The translations under genes and the position numbers were made by a program. The notes beneath the pieces were generated by a model that was not told the origin of the DNA, did not search any database, and was given only the letters and a program-made list of their open reading frames with translations. Shown piece after piece: positions 14,438-14,540 of a stretch of 14,540 bases of DNA (its first letter is position 1; each line of letters begins with the position of its first letter). This DNA comes from Candidatus Omnitrophota bacterium. Lineage in GTDB: Bacteria; Omnitrophota; Gorgyraeia; Zapsychrales; Zapsychraceae. Location: the NCBI GenBank assembly GCA_018399915.1, contig JAGYNW010000029.1, forward strand, positions 1 through 14,540, given 5' to 3'.

Positions 14438-14540
14438 GTGAATAAAAAAAAGGTTTTATTTGTTTGTATTCATAATTCCGCCCGCAGCCAGATGGCGGAA
14501 GCTTTCTTAAAACAAATCGCTTCTGACCGATTTGAGGTGG
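14438..14540 (+). CDS. arsC: Arsenate reductase, LMW tyrosine phosphatase type (5' part, runs off the edge)
   Basis: Thirty-four codons are visible. They begin with GTG at 14438, preceded by AAGGAG at 14426-14431 with six bases between. The peptide VNKKKVLFVC leads into the phosphatase-loop signature C10-x5-R16 (CIHNSARSQMAEA), which identifies the thioredoxin- or mycothiol-linked arsenate reductase family related to low-molecular-weight protein tyrosine phosphatases. It reduces arsenate to arsenite in the cytoplasm for export by Acr3. The resolving cysteines of the C-terminal half lie beyond the window, so the exact reductant class cannot be read. The gene is 36 bases after acr3 and most likely in the same transcript. 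Confidence 0.9.
   Translation, partial: MNKKKVLFVCIHNSARSQMAEAFLKQIASDRFEV

Noticed and set aside
14412..14440. TTGACA before arsC as an internal promoter
   Set aside because: No -10-like hexamer lies 16-18 bases downstream, and the gene fits the operon with a 36-base gap.

Overview
The window holds two adjacent gene blocks, all on the + strand. Nothing in it fixes the taxon. The large multidomain sensor kinases, both c-di-GMP enzyme types, moderate AT-richness, clear Shine-Dalgarno sites and an arsenic operon with methyltransferase plus ArsF/ArsG-type genes suggest a free-living, probably anaerobic or subsurface Gram-negative bacterium. Omnitrophota- or Desulfobacterota-like lineages would fit; this is low-confidence inference.

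Block 1 (about 1-9350) is a signal-transduction cluster. After the 3' end of an unidentified gene comes a PhnD-type periplasmic binding protein with no transporter genes beside it. A strong hairpin follows. Next is a membrane histidine kinase (Cache-like sensor, HAMP, HisKA) whose reading frame stops inside the start of its ATPase domain. After 131 noncoding bases the rest of that ATPase domain resumes in a new frame with its own start codon, as the N-terminus of an 890-residue protein (HATPase-REC-REC-GAF-HisKA-HATPase). Then come a REC-GGDEF diguanylate cyclase, a REC-PAS-HisKA-HATPase kinase and a REC-GAF-HD-GYP phosphodiesterase. A textbook intrinsic terminator closes the block. Together there are five receiver domains, three HisKA and three HATPase regions, and both a c-di-GMP synthase and a c-di-GMP hydrolase. 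I read this as one phosphorelay setting c-di-GMP level from a periplasmic ligand.

Block 2 (about 9360-14540, continuing past the edge) is an arsenic-resistance operon: arsR, an ArsP-type permease, arsM (arsenite methyltransferase), a small CPKC thioredoxin-fold protein, an ArsF-like periplasmic CHSC protein, an ArsG-like CcdA-type membrane protein, acr3, and the first 34 codons of an LMW-phosphatase-type arsC. It starts from a near-consensus sigma-70 promoter. A 16-bp palindrome, ATAGCNAATTNGCTAT, lies just after the -10 of that promoter and recurs upstream of the permease, so both are likely ArsR operators. The genes cover arsenate reduction, arsenite efflux, methylation and probably organoarsenical efflux with a thiol-redox relay.

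The observations most worth follow-up are the kinase split inside its ATPase domain, the self-contained c-di-GMP relay with a PhnD-like input, the twin ArsR operators, and the methylation/ArsF/ArsG arsenic operon. No tRNA, rRNA, CRISPR array or insertion sequence was seen, and no stretch longer than 300 bases lacks a gene.
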